Below are positions 55,341-64,000 of a stretch of DNA of 64,000 bases, piece after piece. The stretch spans positions 62,001 through 126,000 of the forward strand of contig QHSP01000017.1 of the NCBI GenBank assembly GCA_003220495.1, read 5' to 3'. Made by a program: the position numbers and the translations under genes. Source of the DNA: Candidatus Rokuibacteriota bacterium. Its GTDB lineage: Bacteria; Methylomirabilota; Methylomirabilia; Rokubacteriales; CSP1-6. The notes under the pieces were generated by a model. The model did not search any database. It saw nothing but the letters and a program-made list of their open reading frames with translations, and was not told the origin of the DNA. The first letter of the stretch is position 1. Each line of letters opens with the position of its first letter.

Positions 55341-56555
55341 TCAGGCGCTATGAGCCGGCCGCGAGCGTAGGCCGCGCGCGCCGAAGAGGAGCAGCGCCGC
55401 CGCGACCCAGGCGAGCGCGCCGTCGAACACGAACGCTCCGGGGATGCTGACCGCGGCAATGGCGCCACTCGCGAGGGGGCTGGCCGCGGTGCCGATCTGA
55501 AGGCCGAGACCCAGCCAACCGAACGCCGCGCCGCGATGCTCGGCGGGCACGATCATGGCCCCCAGCGAGTACGTCAGCGTGATCGCGGCGCCGAGACAGA
55601 GTCCCGTGAGCAGGCGCAGCACGAGCAGCAAAGGCCAGCCGCGCGGCAGCGCCATGGCGGCGCAGAGCGGACCGCCGATGAGGAGCCCGATCAGCAAGAT
55701 TCGCGCGGCGGGCACCTCGCGCGCGAGCCGTGCGGCGACGTTGGCCGAGGTCGTCGCAGCGATCGCGCCGATCGAGACGATCGCGCCCGAGATGGCCGCG
55801 ATCTTCTCGATGCCGGGAAGATGCGCGACCTGAAGCGGGATCAAGAGCGCGAGCCCCCGGTCGATGAACTGCGCGATGAAGAGCAGCGCCAGCACCACGG
55901 CGAAGTGGGGGTACCTGAACACATCGCCGAGTGGCATCTTCGCTGCCGGCTGGCGCCGGGCTCCCTCGACCGGTGAAACCTCCTGGAACAGCACGATGAG
56001 CCCGACGAGCGCCAGCGCGCAGAGTCCGGCCGTCGCGAAGAACGCGTAGCGGATGCCGAAGTGCGAGGCGACGTAGCCGCCGATCGCCGGACCGACCGCG
56101 ACGCTCAGGAGCTGCGCCGACTGCACCATGCCGATCGCCGACGGGACCTTGTCCTTGGGCGCGGAGGTGGTGGCCAGCGCCATCACCATCGGCGTGAAGC
56201 CGGCGAAGAGGCCCATGATCACGCGCGCGAGGAAGAGCTGTTGCACCGAGGTGACGAGGCCCATCGCCGCGACGATGACCACGAAGCCGACCAGCGAGCG
56301 GATCAGCATCATCTTGCGACCGAAGCGGTCGGCGAGACGGCCGAAGACCGGCGACAGGATCCCGGACATCGCAGGGGTGACCGCGGCCTGAAGTCCGGAC
56401 CACAGCGCGATCTTCGCCGGATCCGTCACCCCGAGCTCGCGGATGTAGAGCGGCAGGAACGGCGAGAAGAACTGGAAGCCGACGAACGAGATGAAAACGG
56501 TCAAGGTGAGGGCCCAGACGTTCCGCCGCCAGTCGTTCGGGAGGATCCGTATCAT
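55341..56555 (-). CDS. MFS transporter
   Basis: 12-TM profile; FGRLADRFGRKMMLIRSLVGFVV (MFS loop 2-3 motif). Confidence 0.94.
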   Translation of the reverse strand: MIRILPNDWRRNVWALTLTVFISFVGFQFFSPFLPLYIRELGVTDPAKIALWSGLQAAVTPAMSGILSPVFGRLADRFGRKMMLIRSLVGFVVIVAAMGLVTSVQQLFLARVIMGLFAGFTPMVMALATTSAPKDKVPSAIGMVQSAQLLSVAVGPAIGGYVASHFGIRYAFFATAGLCALALVGLIVLFQEVSPVEGARRQPAAKMPLGDVFRYPHFAVVLALLFIAQFIDRGLALLIPLQVAHLPGIEKIAAISGAIVSIGAIAATTSANVAARLAREVPAARILLIGLLIGGPLCAAMALPRGWPLLLVLRLLTGLCLGAAITLTYSLGAMIVPAEHRGAAFGWLGLGLQIGTAASPLASGAIAAVSIPGAFVFDGALAWVAAALLLFGARGLRSRPAHSA

Positions 56556-58156
56556 GCGCTCGCGGCGTCGCGCGCCCGGCCGAGCATCTCGGCAAGCCGG
56601 AACTTCTGCACCTTGCCGGTCGCGGTCACCGGCAGCTCGTCGCGGCGCATCAGGCGGAATTCCTGGGGCACCTTGAACGCGGCGAGCGCCTGCTTGCAGA
56701 AGGCGCGCAGCGCGTCGGGCTCGGCGTGGTGGCCGTCGCGGAGGACGACGACCGCGGCGACGACTTCCTCTTTCCGCGCGTCCGGGAGTCCGACGACGTA
56801 CGCCTGCTCCACGGCCGGATGACCGAGCAGGACTTCCTCGACCTCCAACGGCGCGACGTTGATGCCGCCGGTCTTGACCATCTCTTTGACGCGGCCGCGG
56901 AAGCGGAGCCGGCCATCGTCGCCGATCGCGCCGAGGTCCCCGGTGACGAGGAAGCCCTCGGCATCGAAGGCCGCGGCGTTCTTCTCCGGGTCCTTGTAGT
57001 AGCCCGGCGTCAGATGACCGCGGACGAGGATCTCGCCGACCTCGCCCGTCGGCAGCGGTCGCCGCGTCTCGCGGTCGACGATGCGGATCTCCATGCCCGG
57101 CAGCGGACGGCCGACGGTCGTCGTCCGGATGTCTTCGGGATCGTGAGCGTCGGTGACGTTGCAGTTGCCGTAGGTCTCGGTGAGACCGTAGACGTTGCAG
57201 ATCTCGCGCACGCCGAGATCCATCACCATCTGCAGCGCCGGCGGGGGCCCGATGGCCGCGCCGGTGCGGAGCGACGAGAGATCGCGCCGCGCGCGGTCCG
57301 GATGCTCCGTGAGGGCGAGCGCGATGTTGGGCGTGCCGTAGTAGACCGAGCAGCGCTCGCGCTCGATCAGCGCCAGGGCGGCGCCTGGCTCGAGTTCTTC
57401 CTGAAGGACGATCGTGCCTCCATGCGTCATCACCGCTAGCAGCGCGTTGGCGCAGCCGAAGCTCCAGAAGAGCGAGATGCCCATCCACATGCGGTCCGCG
57501 GGCGTCAGGTGCTGGCGCTCGCCGATGTTCCACATGTTCTCGACGAGGCCGCCGTGCGCGAGCTGGACCCCCTTGGGCGTCGAGGTCGTTCCCGACGTGT
57601 AGAGGATGTAGGCGACGTCGTTCGGCGTGACCGCGCGCCGGGCGGCGTCGAGCTCGGCGTCGGCGACGGCGGCCCCCAGGTCCCAGAGCGCGTCGAAGGC
57701 CGTCAGCGGGCCCCTCGGCTCGCCGTCGACGACGACCACCCTCGAGAGCTTCGGCAGCCGCTTCGAGCCGGGACCGCCCAGCTCGGCGAGCAGGCCGAGA
57801 TAGTCCTGCCCGGCGAAGCGCGCGATCGTGATCAGGGTCGTGGCATCGCAGTGGTCGAGCACGTACCCGAGCTCGCGGGCGCGCGACCAGGTGCTGATGG
57901 GCACGAGCGTGCCGCCGAGCATGGTGACGGCGAAATCGATCACCAGCCACTCCGGACGATTGCCCATCAGGAGCGCCACCTTGTCGCCTCGCCGGACACC
58001 GAGCCGCAGGAAACCCTTCGCGAGCCGGCGGGCGCGCGCGCGCGTCTCGGCATAGCTCAGGCGTTCGGTGCCGCCGACGATGAGCTCGTGAGCCGGGTCG
58101 CGGGCGGTGATCTCGTCGAGCAGATCGGGCAGGGTGCGGCTCCGCGGGTGGGCCAC
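56552..58156 (-). CDS. AMP-dependent acyl-CoA synthetase/ligase
   Basis: AYILYTSGTTSTPKGVQLAHG; YGLTETYGNCNVTD; GYYKDPEKNAAAFDAEGFLVTGDLG. Confidence 0.95.
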   Translation of the reverse strand: MAHPRSRTLPDLLDEITARDPAHELIVGGTERLSYAETRARARRLAKGFLRLGVRRGDKVALLMGNRPEWLVIDFAVTMLGGTLVPISTWSRARELGYVLDHCDATTLITIARFAGQDYLGLLAELGGPGSKRLPKLSRVVVVDGEPRGPLTAFDALWDLGAAVADAELDAARRAVTPNDVAYILYTSGTTSTPKGVQLAHGGLVENMWNIGERQHLTPADRMWMGISLFWSFGCANALLAVMTHGGTIVLQEELEPGAALALIERERCSVYYGTPNIALALTEHPDRARRDLSSLRTGAAIGPPPALQMVMDLGVREICNVYGLTETYGNCNVTDAHDPEDIRTTTVGRPLPGMEIRIVDRETRRPLPTGEVGEILVRGHLTPGYYKDPEKNAAAFDAEGFLVTGDLGAIGDDGRLRFRGRVKEMVKTGGINVAPLEVEEVLLGHPAVEQAYVVGLPDARKEEVVAAVVVLRDGHHAEPDALRAFCKQALAAFKVPQEFRLMRRDELPVTATGKVQKFRLAEMLGRARDAASA

Positions 58157-58161
58157 GACTC

Positions 58162-58167
58162 ATCATA
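58162..58167 (-). promoter_or_regulatory. -10 box TATGAT, 5 nt before the GTG at 58156 (leaderless)
   Basis: Minus strand: ggctTATGATgagtcGTG. Confidence 0.55.
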
Positions 58168-58189
58168 AGCCGAGCCGCCGTTCATCCGG

Positions 58190-58195
58190 TATAGT
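58190..58195 (+). promoter_or_regulatory. -10 box TATAGT, 7 nt before the TTG at 58203 (leaderless)
   Basis: catccggTATAGTgggccggTTG. Confidence 0.5.
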
Positions 58196-58202
58196 GGGCC
58201 GG

Positions 58203-59075
58203 TTGACTCCGCACGCGCTCGCGCTGTCCAGCGCCCTGTGCTCGGCCGTCGCGACGATGCTGATCCAGCGCGGCCTGCGGCGCTCGAACTTCTACGCGGG
58301 CTTCTGGCTCAACGTCGCCGTCGGCGCGGTGGGGCTGTGGTCGGCGGTCCTCCTGCTCGTCCCCCGCGACGAGTACAACTGGCACGCGGCGCCCTATTTC
58401 ATCGCGTCGGGTGTCGTCGGCACCGCGGCCGGCCGGCTCTTCCGGGTCGCCGCGATCGAGAAGGTCGGCGCTTCCGTCTCCGCGGCGATCCTCAACCTGG
58501 CGCCGATGATCTCCACCGCACTCGCCATCCTCTTGCTGGGCGAGCGGATCACGCTGGCGATCCTCACGGGCACGCTCGTCGTGGTCCTCGGGACCATCCT
58601 GCTCTCGGTGAGCGGCAAGCACGTCGGCTTTCGGCCGCGCGATCTCGTCTACCCCTTCGTGTCGGCCATGTGCTTCGGTGTGGTCGCGATCCTCCGCAAG
58701 CTCGGCCTCGGCCTGGCCGGGCCGCTCTTCGACTCGGCCATCAACATCACGGCCGCGCTGATCGCGTCCTCCGCGTTCGTGGTCGCGTCGGGTAACCGCG
58801 GCGCGCTCCGCTACGACCGGCGGAGCTTCCTCTATTTCGCCGCCGGCGGCGCCTTCGAGAACACCGGAGTCTTCCTGCTGCTCTTCGCGCTCGGCCTCGG
58901 CGAGGTGAGCGTGATCGTGCCCTTGGCCGGCACGTCGCCGCTCTTCGTGCTCCTAATGGCCTACTGCTTTCCGAGCGGGATCGAGCGGCTGAGCTGGCGG
59001 CTGGTCACCGGCGCGGTGCTCATCGTGCTCGGCGTGTTCCTGCTCACCGGCTGGGGCATCGGCCGCCTGGCTTGA
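58203..59075 (+). CDS. EamA/DMT family transporter
   Basis: About 10 TM; LNLAPMISTALAILLLGERITLAILTGTLVVVLGTILL. Confidence 0.9.
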   Translation: MTPHALALSSALCSAVATMLIQRGLRRSNFYAGFWLNVAVGAVGLWSAVLLLVPRDEYNWHAAPYFIASGVVGTAAGRLFRVAAIEKVGASVSAAILNLAPMISTALAILLLGERITLAILTGTLVVVLGTILLSVSGKHVGFRPRDLVYPFVSAMCFGVVAILRKLGLGLAGPLFDSAINITAALIASSAFVVASGNRGALRYDRRSFLYFAAGGAFENTGVFLLLFALGLGEVSVIVPLAGTSPLFVLLMAYCFPSGIERLSWRLVTGAVLIVLGVFLLTGWGIGRLA

Positions 59076-59101
59076 CGCGCGGTCGAGCGCGGCGCTACGC
59101 T
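59072..59101 (+). promoter_or_regulatory. promoter TTGACG-N18-TACGCT, -10 box 7 nt before the ATG at 59109 (leaderless)
   Basis: TTGACG 59072-59077; TACGCT 59096-59101; gcgcgcc then ATG. Confidence 0.6.
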
Positions 59102-59108
59102 GCGCGCC

Positions 59109-59978
59109 ATGTCATGGGCCCATCCTCAATACCTCGTCGAGACCGACTGGCTGGCGGCGAACCTCGAGGATCCGGCGCTGCGCGTGCTCGAGTGCACGAC
59201 GATCCTTCACCCGATGCCCGACGGCGGTTACAAGGCCGAGTCGGGTCGGGCGACGTGGGCCACCGGCCACATTCCGCGTAGCGGGTTCGCCGACCTCACG
59301 GACGATCTCTGCGACCGCGCCGCCTCGACGCTCTACATGATGCCGCCCACCGAGCAGATGGCGGCATCGATGGCGCGACTGGGAGTCGGCGAGGGCACGC
59401 GCGTCGTGCTGTACGACCGCGCGGTGAACATGTGGGCCGCGCGCGTCTGGTGGATGCTGCGCGCGGTCGGCTTCGACGATGCCGCGGTGTTGAACGGCGG
59501 CTGGAAGAAGTGGACGCTGGAGGGGCGCCCGACGTCGACCGCGCCATGCGTCTATCCTCCGGCGCGCTTCGTCGCGCGGCCACGTCCCGAGCTCTTCGTC
59601 GGCAAGCGCGCGGTGCTCGCGGGTCTGGGCGAGCGGGCCACATGCGTCCTCAACGCGCTCTCAGAGGAGCAGCATCGCGGCACCGGCGGCGTCGCGTACG
59701 GGCGTCCCGGTCGTATCGCCGGTAGCGGCAACGTACCGGCTCGCGCGCTGGTCGATCCGGCGACGCACGCGTATCTCGCGCCCGACGTGCTGCGCAAGCG
59801 ATTTGCCGAGGCGGGGGCGCTCGACGCCGGAAGGGTGGTCACCTACTGCGGTGGAGGGATCGCCGCGAGCAGCGACGCGTTCGTGCTCACCCTGCTCGGC
59901 CACGACACGGTGTCGGTATACGACGCCTCGCTCTCGGAGTGGGCCAGGGACGCGTCCCTGCCGATGGAGACCGGCTGA
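59109..59978 (+). CDS. sulfurtransferase (tandem rhodanese domains)
   Basis: YLVETDWLAANLEDPALRVLECT; VVLYDRAVNMWAARVWWMLRAVGFDDAAVLNGGWKKW; VVTYCGGGIAASSDAFVLTLLGH. Confidence 0.92.
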   Translation: MSWAHPQYLVETDWLAANLEDPALRVLECTTILHPMPDGGYKAESGRATWATGHIPRSGFADLTDDLCDRAASTLYMMPPTEQMAASMARLGVGEGTRVVLYDRAVNMWAARVWWMLRAVGFDDAAVLNGGWKKWTLEGRPTSTAPCVYPPARFVARPRPELFVGKRAVLAGLGERATCVLNALSEEQHRGTGGVAYGRPGRIAGSGNVPARALVDPATHAYLAPDVLRKRFAEAGALDAGRVVTYCGGGIAASSDAFVLTLLGHDTVSVYDASLSEWARDASLPMETG

Positions 59979-59997
59979 GCCCGCCGGCGGCGAGGGC

Positions 59998-60001
<4 letters not shown>
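59975..60001. terminator. bidirectional hairpin between convergent genes, including both stop codons
   Basis: ctgagccc / gggctcag, 8-bp stem with 11-nt loop; contains TGA of the rhodanese gene and tca (TGA) of livF. No T-run. Confidence 0.45.
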
Positions 60002-60695
<694 letters not shown>

Positions 60696-60702
<7 letters not shown>

Positions 60703-62468
60703 GCCGGCGCCCCCGCCCGCGCGAGCCACCGCTTGCCCAGGTAGGCCTCGATCACCGCGCGGTCCTGTGTCACGCGACCCGGCGGGCCTTCGGCGAGGCG
60801 CCGTCCCTGGTCGAGGACGACGAGCCGGTCGGCCAGCTTGAGCAGTGCCTGCATCGTGTGCTCGATGATCACGACGGTCATCCCGGTGGCACGCACGCGC
60901 CGGATCATCGTGATCATGACGTCGACACCGTCGGCCGAGAGCCCGGCCAGCGGCTCGTCGAGCAGCACGAGACGCGGGGACGTCGCCAGGCAGCGCGCGA
61001 GCTCCATCAGCCTCAGCTCGAGCGTGGTGAGGCCGCCGGGCAGCGCCTCGGCGCGGTCGGCCAGCGAGACGTCCTGGAGCGCGGAGGCGGCCCTGGCGCG
61101 CGCCCGGTCCACCGCGGCCTCACGCGCGAAGGCGCCGACCATCACGTTCTCGAGCACGGTCAGGTGTGGGAAGGTGCGGACGACCTGGAACGTTCGCCCG
61201 ACACCGCGCCGGCAGAGCGCGCTCGGAAGCAAGCCTGTCACCGTCTGACCGCGGAAGCGCACCTCTCCGTGATCGGGAACGAGGAAGCCGTTGAGCACGT
61301 TGAAGAGCGTCGTCTTGCCTGCGCCGTTCGGCCCGATGACGCCGAGGATTTCGCGCTCCTTGACGTCGAAGCTCACGTCGGAGAGCGCCTGCAGTCCGAG
61401 AAACGCCTTCGAGATGCCGCGGACGTCGAGGAGCACGTCGCCGGTCGCGGCGCCGGGGTGCGCCGGCGGCTGGGCCACCACGATTGGCGCGGCGCGCACG
61501 CCTTCCGCGCCGCGACTTCGGCGAGCGCGGAACCGCTGGAGCACACCCCAGTAAAGGCCCTCGGGCGCGAACAGGATGATCAGGATGAGCGCCGCGCCGT
61601 AGACGACGCCCTGGATTCCGGGCAGGCTGTCGCCGACGGTCGTGTCGAGGATCTCGCTGACCGGTACCATCACCGCCGCGCCGATGACCGGGCCCCACAT
61701 CGTTCCGGTCCCGCCCACCAGGCAGACGACCAGGGTCTGCGAGATCACGAGCAGGCCGAAGACGGCCTCGGGCGTCACGATGAACAGGATCGCGTGGATG
61801 TACACCGCTCCGGCGACCGCGGCCGGCACCGCGCTCAGCATGTACGCGGCCATTTTGCAGCGGAAGCTGTCGGCCCCCATCGCCTCGGCCGCCTGCTCGT
61901 TCTCTCGGATCGCCCGCAGCCAGTAGCCCAGGCGCGAGGTCTCGATCCGGTACGAGAGCGCGAGCGAGCCGGCCAACACGCCGAGCGCGACGAGGTCGAA
62001 GCTCCGCGGCTCGGAGAACTGCATGAACCAGCCCAGGTGCTCGCGCTTCATCGGGATCGCGACCTCCTGGTAGCCGAGCCAGTCCATCACGATTCTCAAG
62101 ATGAGCGGATAGGCGAGGGTGGCGAGGCCGAAGTAGATGCCGGCGAGCCTGAACGTCGGCAAGCCGATCAGCACCGCGGCCAGGACCGCGGCGGCGACGG
62201 CGGCGATCATGCCGAGCCACGGCGTGAGGCCGAGCTTGACGACCAGCAACACCGTGACGTACGCGCCGATGCCGAAGAACGCCTGGTGTCCGAACGAGAT
62301 CTGGCCCGCGTAGCCGCTGATGATATTCCACGCCAGCCCCATCGACGCCCAGAGGAAGACCAGCGTCAGGACGCGATGGTGATACCGCTCCTGCACAACG
62401 AACGACGCCGCAAGCCCGACCGCGACCACCACGATGATCGCAATCCAGCCTCGCGCTCGCGACGGCAT
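60696..62468 (-). CDS. fused LivM permease + LivG ATPase of a branched-chain amino acid-type ABC transporter
   Basis: N-terminal permease (IISGYAGQISFGHQAFFGIGAYV) continuous with ATPase (ILGVIGPNGAGKTTLFNVLNGFLVPDHGEVRF...LVLLDEPLAGLSADGVDVM). Confidence 0.95.
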
Positions 62469-62525
62469 CAGCAGCGCCCTATGCTCGTCATGTCAGACGT
62501 CGCGCGTAGGACGAAGACGGCAGAC

Positions 62526-62681
62526 GCGGGACGGAGCGCCGGTGCGGGAGGGGTCGAAGGGACCCGTTCCCGCCATGCGGCGACGGACGCCGCGGGCCCG
62601 GATGGAGCCCAGCCGCCGCGGGGCAGCGCACGCGTGCCGCGTGGTCGTCTCGACCCCTCCCGCACCGGTGCTCCGTCCCGC
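62526..62681. repeat. 156-bp element bounded by 32-bp inverted repeats (31/32 matches), intercistronic in the liv operon
   Basis: gcgggacggagcgccggtgcgggaggggtcga (62526-62557) vs tcgacccctcccgcaccggtgctccgtcccgc (62650-62681); inner arms ccatgcggc/gccgcgtgg and ccgcgg/ccgcgg also pair. Confidence 0.9.
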
Positions 62682-62695
62682 GCCTCTCGTGGGCA

Positions 62696-63586
62696 TCAAA
62701 CCGTGCGCGCACGCCGGCCAAAAAGTCCTTGGGGGCGCAGATACAGCACGAGCAGGAACGCGACGAAGACCCCGGTGTTCTGGAGCTGGAACGGGAGCAC
62801 GAGCAAGGTGAGCGACTGCACCAGACCGATGAGGATGCCTCCGACGAACGCGCCCGGGATGGAACCGAGGCCGCCGAGCACGACGGCCACGAACATCAGC
62901 ACGATGAAGTTGCCGGCGACGTTCGGCTCGATCGGATAATAGGTCGCCAGGAGCCCGCCGGCCGCGGCCACCAGCGCGATCCCGACGCCGAAGGCGAGGC
63001 CGTGCATGGTGCGCACGTCGATCGCCTGATAGCTCGCCGCCTCGGGATCGTCGGCGGCCGCGCGCAGCGCCCGGCCGAGGTCGGTGCGCGTCAGGAAGAG
63101 ATAGACCAGCCCTGCGAGCACGAGCGCCATCACGAAGGCGTAGGAGCGCGCCTGGTTGAGGAGCACCGGGCCGACGGCGAAGGCCTGCGTCGCGTAGCTC
63201 GTGCGGATGCCGCGGGGTGTCGGCGTCAGGATCATCGTCGTGGCGTTCGTGATCACGAGGGAGAGGCCGAGCGTCAGGATGAGCTGGGCGTCGTGCTGGC
63301 GGCCGGGATCGCCGCCGGTGACGCGCGCCAGCAAGAGGCGGTGCACGATCCAGCCGAGCACGAAGAACGGCGGCACGGCCAGGAGCGCGCCCACCAGCGG
63401 GTCGATGGAGCCCGCCACGGCGTAGAAGTACGTCACGTACATGCCGAGCATCATGAAGTCGCCCTGCGCGAAGTTCACGACGCGCATGACCCCGAAGATG
63501 AGGCCGAGGCCGATGCTCATCAGCGCATAGACACCGCCGACGAGCAGGCCGGTGACGACGTACTGGACGAGCTCGGCGAAGACCAC
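62696..63586 (-). CDS. branched-chain amino acid-type ABC transporter permease (LivH-like)
   Basis: LVGGVYALMSIGLGLIFGVMRVVNFAQGDFMMLGMYV; VLGGLGSIPGAFVGGILIGLVQSL. Confidence 0.95.
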   Translation of the reverse strand: MVFAELVQYVVTGLLVGGVYALMSIGLGLIFGVMRVVNFAQGDFMMLGMYVTYFYAVAGSIDPLVGALLAVPPFFVLGWIVHRLLLARVTGGDPGRQHDAQLILTLGLSLVITNATTMILTPTPRGIRTSYATQAFAVGPVLLNQARSYAFVMALVLAGLVYLFLTRTDLGRALRAAADDPEAASYQAIDVRTMHGLAFGVGIALVAAAGGLLATYYPIEPNVAGNFIVLMFVAVVLGGLGSIPGAFVGGILIGLVQSLTLLVLPFQLQNTGVFVAFLLVLYLRPQGLFGRRARTV

Positions 63587-63601
63587 CGGTGCGCGCGCCG
63601 A

Positions 63602-64000
63602 CTACCTGTGCCAGGCGATCGGCCGCGTCGCGACGGCGATCGGCACCACGGTGTAGGGCTCGCCGTCCTGCCACTGCACGATGAGCGGCGTCGCGCCGAT
63701 GCGCCGGCCGCGCTCGTCGAATCGCACTCGCGGCGGATAGAACGCGCTGACGGCCGGGCCCGACGAAATGTCGATCTTCGCGAGCGCGTCGCGGATCGCC
63801 TTGGGATCGGCTGACTTCGCCTGCTCGATGGCCTCCTTGATCAGCCAGACGTGGGCGTAGGTGCAGAGCGGGTCCTGCGTCATGAACGGCTCGCCCGTCC
63901 GCTGCTTGAACTTCTTGACGAGCTCTTCCTGACCCTTCATCGGATGCGCGGCCACGACCGTCTGGATGTTGTCGAGCGTGTCCTTGCCGACCGTCTTCAC
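63602..64000 (-). CDS. ABC transporter substrate-binding protein (LivJ/K-like), C-terminal part, cut by the window edge
   Basis: MTQDPLCTYAHVWLIKEAIEQAKSADPKAIRDALAKIDISSGPAVSAFYPPRVRFDERGRRIGATPLIVQWQDGEPYTVVP. Confidence 0.88.
   Translation of the reverse strand: MKTVGKDTLDNIQTVVAAHPMKGQEELVKKFKQRTGEPFMTQDPLCTYAHVWLIKEAIEQAKSADPKAIRDALAKIDISSGPAVSAFYPPRVRFDERGRRIGATPLIVQWQDGEPYTVVPIAVATRPIAWHR

Noticed and set aside
62468-62811. ORFs across the 62526-62681 inverted repeat on both strands
   Set aside because: Pro/Arg/Ala-rich translations of the inverted repeat, not coding; mirrored peptides on opposite strands come from the repeat itself.

Overview
GC-rich bacterial chromosome segment with no rRNA, tRNA, CRISPR array or transposase that I could recognise. 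Gene content and GC level suggest an environmental bacterium, but I cannot assign taxonomy from the sequence alone. Layout: (a) 0.2-5.6 kb, minus strand: ECF sigma / anti-sigma / DUF3106-like repeat protein / DUF1800 / DUF1501 operon, with a second heptad-repeat Arg/Asp-rich secreted protein upstream. (b) 5.8-9.3 kb, minus strand: SDR, ParB-like, TPMT-like methyltransferase, HAD phosphatase, DUF1054-like. (c) 9.5-15.8 kb: glycosyltransferase, BFD-like [2Fe-2S] protein, epimerase, oligopeptide-type ABC transporter without ATPases, YjbQ. (d) 15.8-49.9 kb: a large surface-glycan locus with a legionaminic/sialic-acid-type (nonulosonate) pathway (NeuA/LegF-, NeuD-, NeuB/LegI-, NeuC/LegG-, PtmE- and LegC-like proteins), a stand-alone DUF115 (Maf-like) protein, a B12-binding radical SAM protein, three DegT aminotransferases, flippase, many GTs and methyltransferases, a WbaP/WcaJ-type initiating transferase and an O-antigen ligase/polymerase-family protein. 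(e) 50-64 kb: amidase, quinone oxidoreductase, enoyl-CoA hydratase, two GNATs with a HAD remnant, MFS, acyl-CoA ligase, EamA transporter, rhodanese and a Liv-type ABC transporter with a LivM-LivG fusion. Most notable signals: a 17-bp palindrome (TGTTC-N7-GAACA) at two promoters of the glycan locus, one directly in front of a wHTH-Rossmann fusion regulator; a recurring TANNNT box 5-7 nt upstream of start codons implying leaderless transcripts; a 128-bp palindromic element at 62-189; a 32-bp near-perfect inverted repeat in the liv operon; a tandem pair of unassigned paralogues inside the glycan locus; and a start codon in the loop of a perfect palindrome at the flippase gene.
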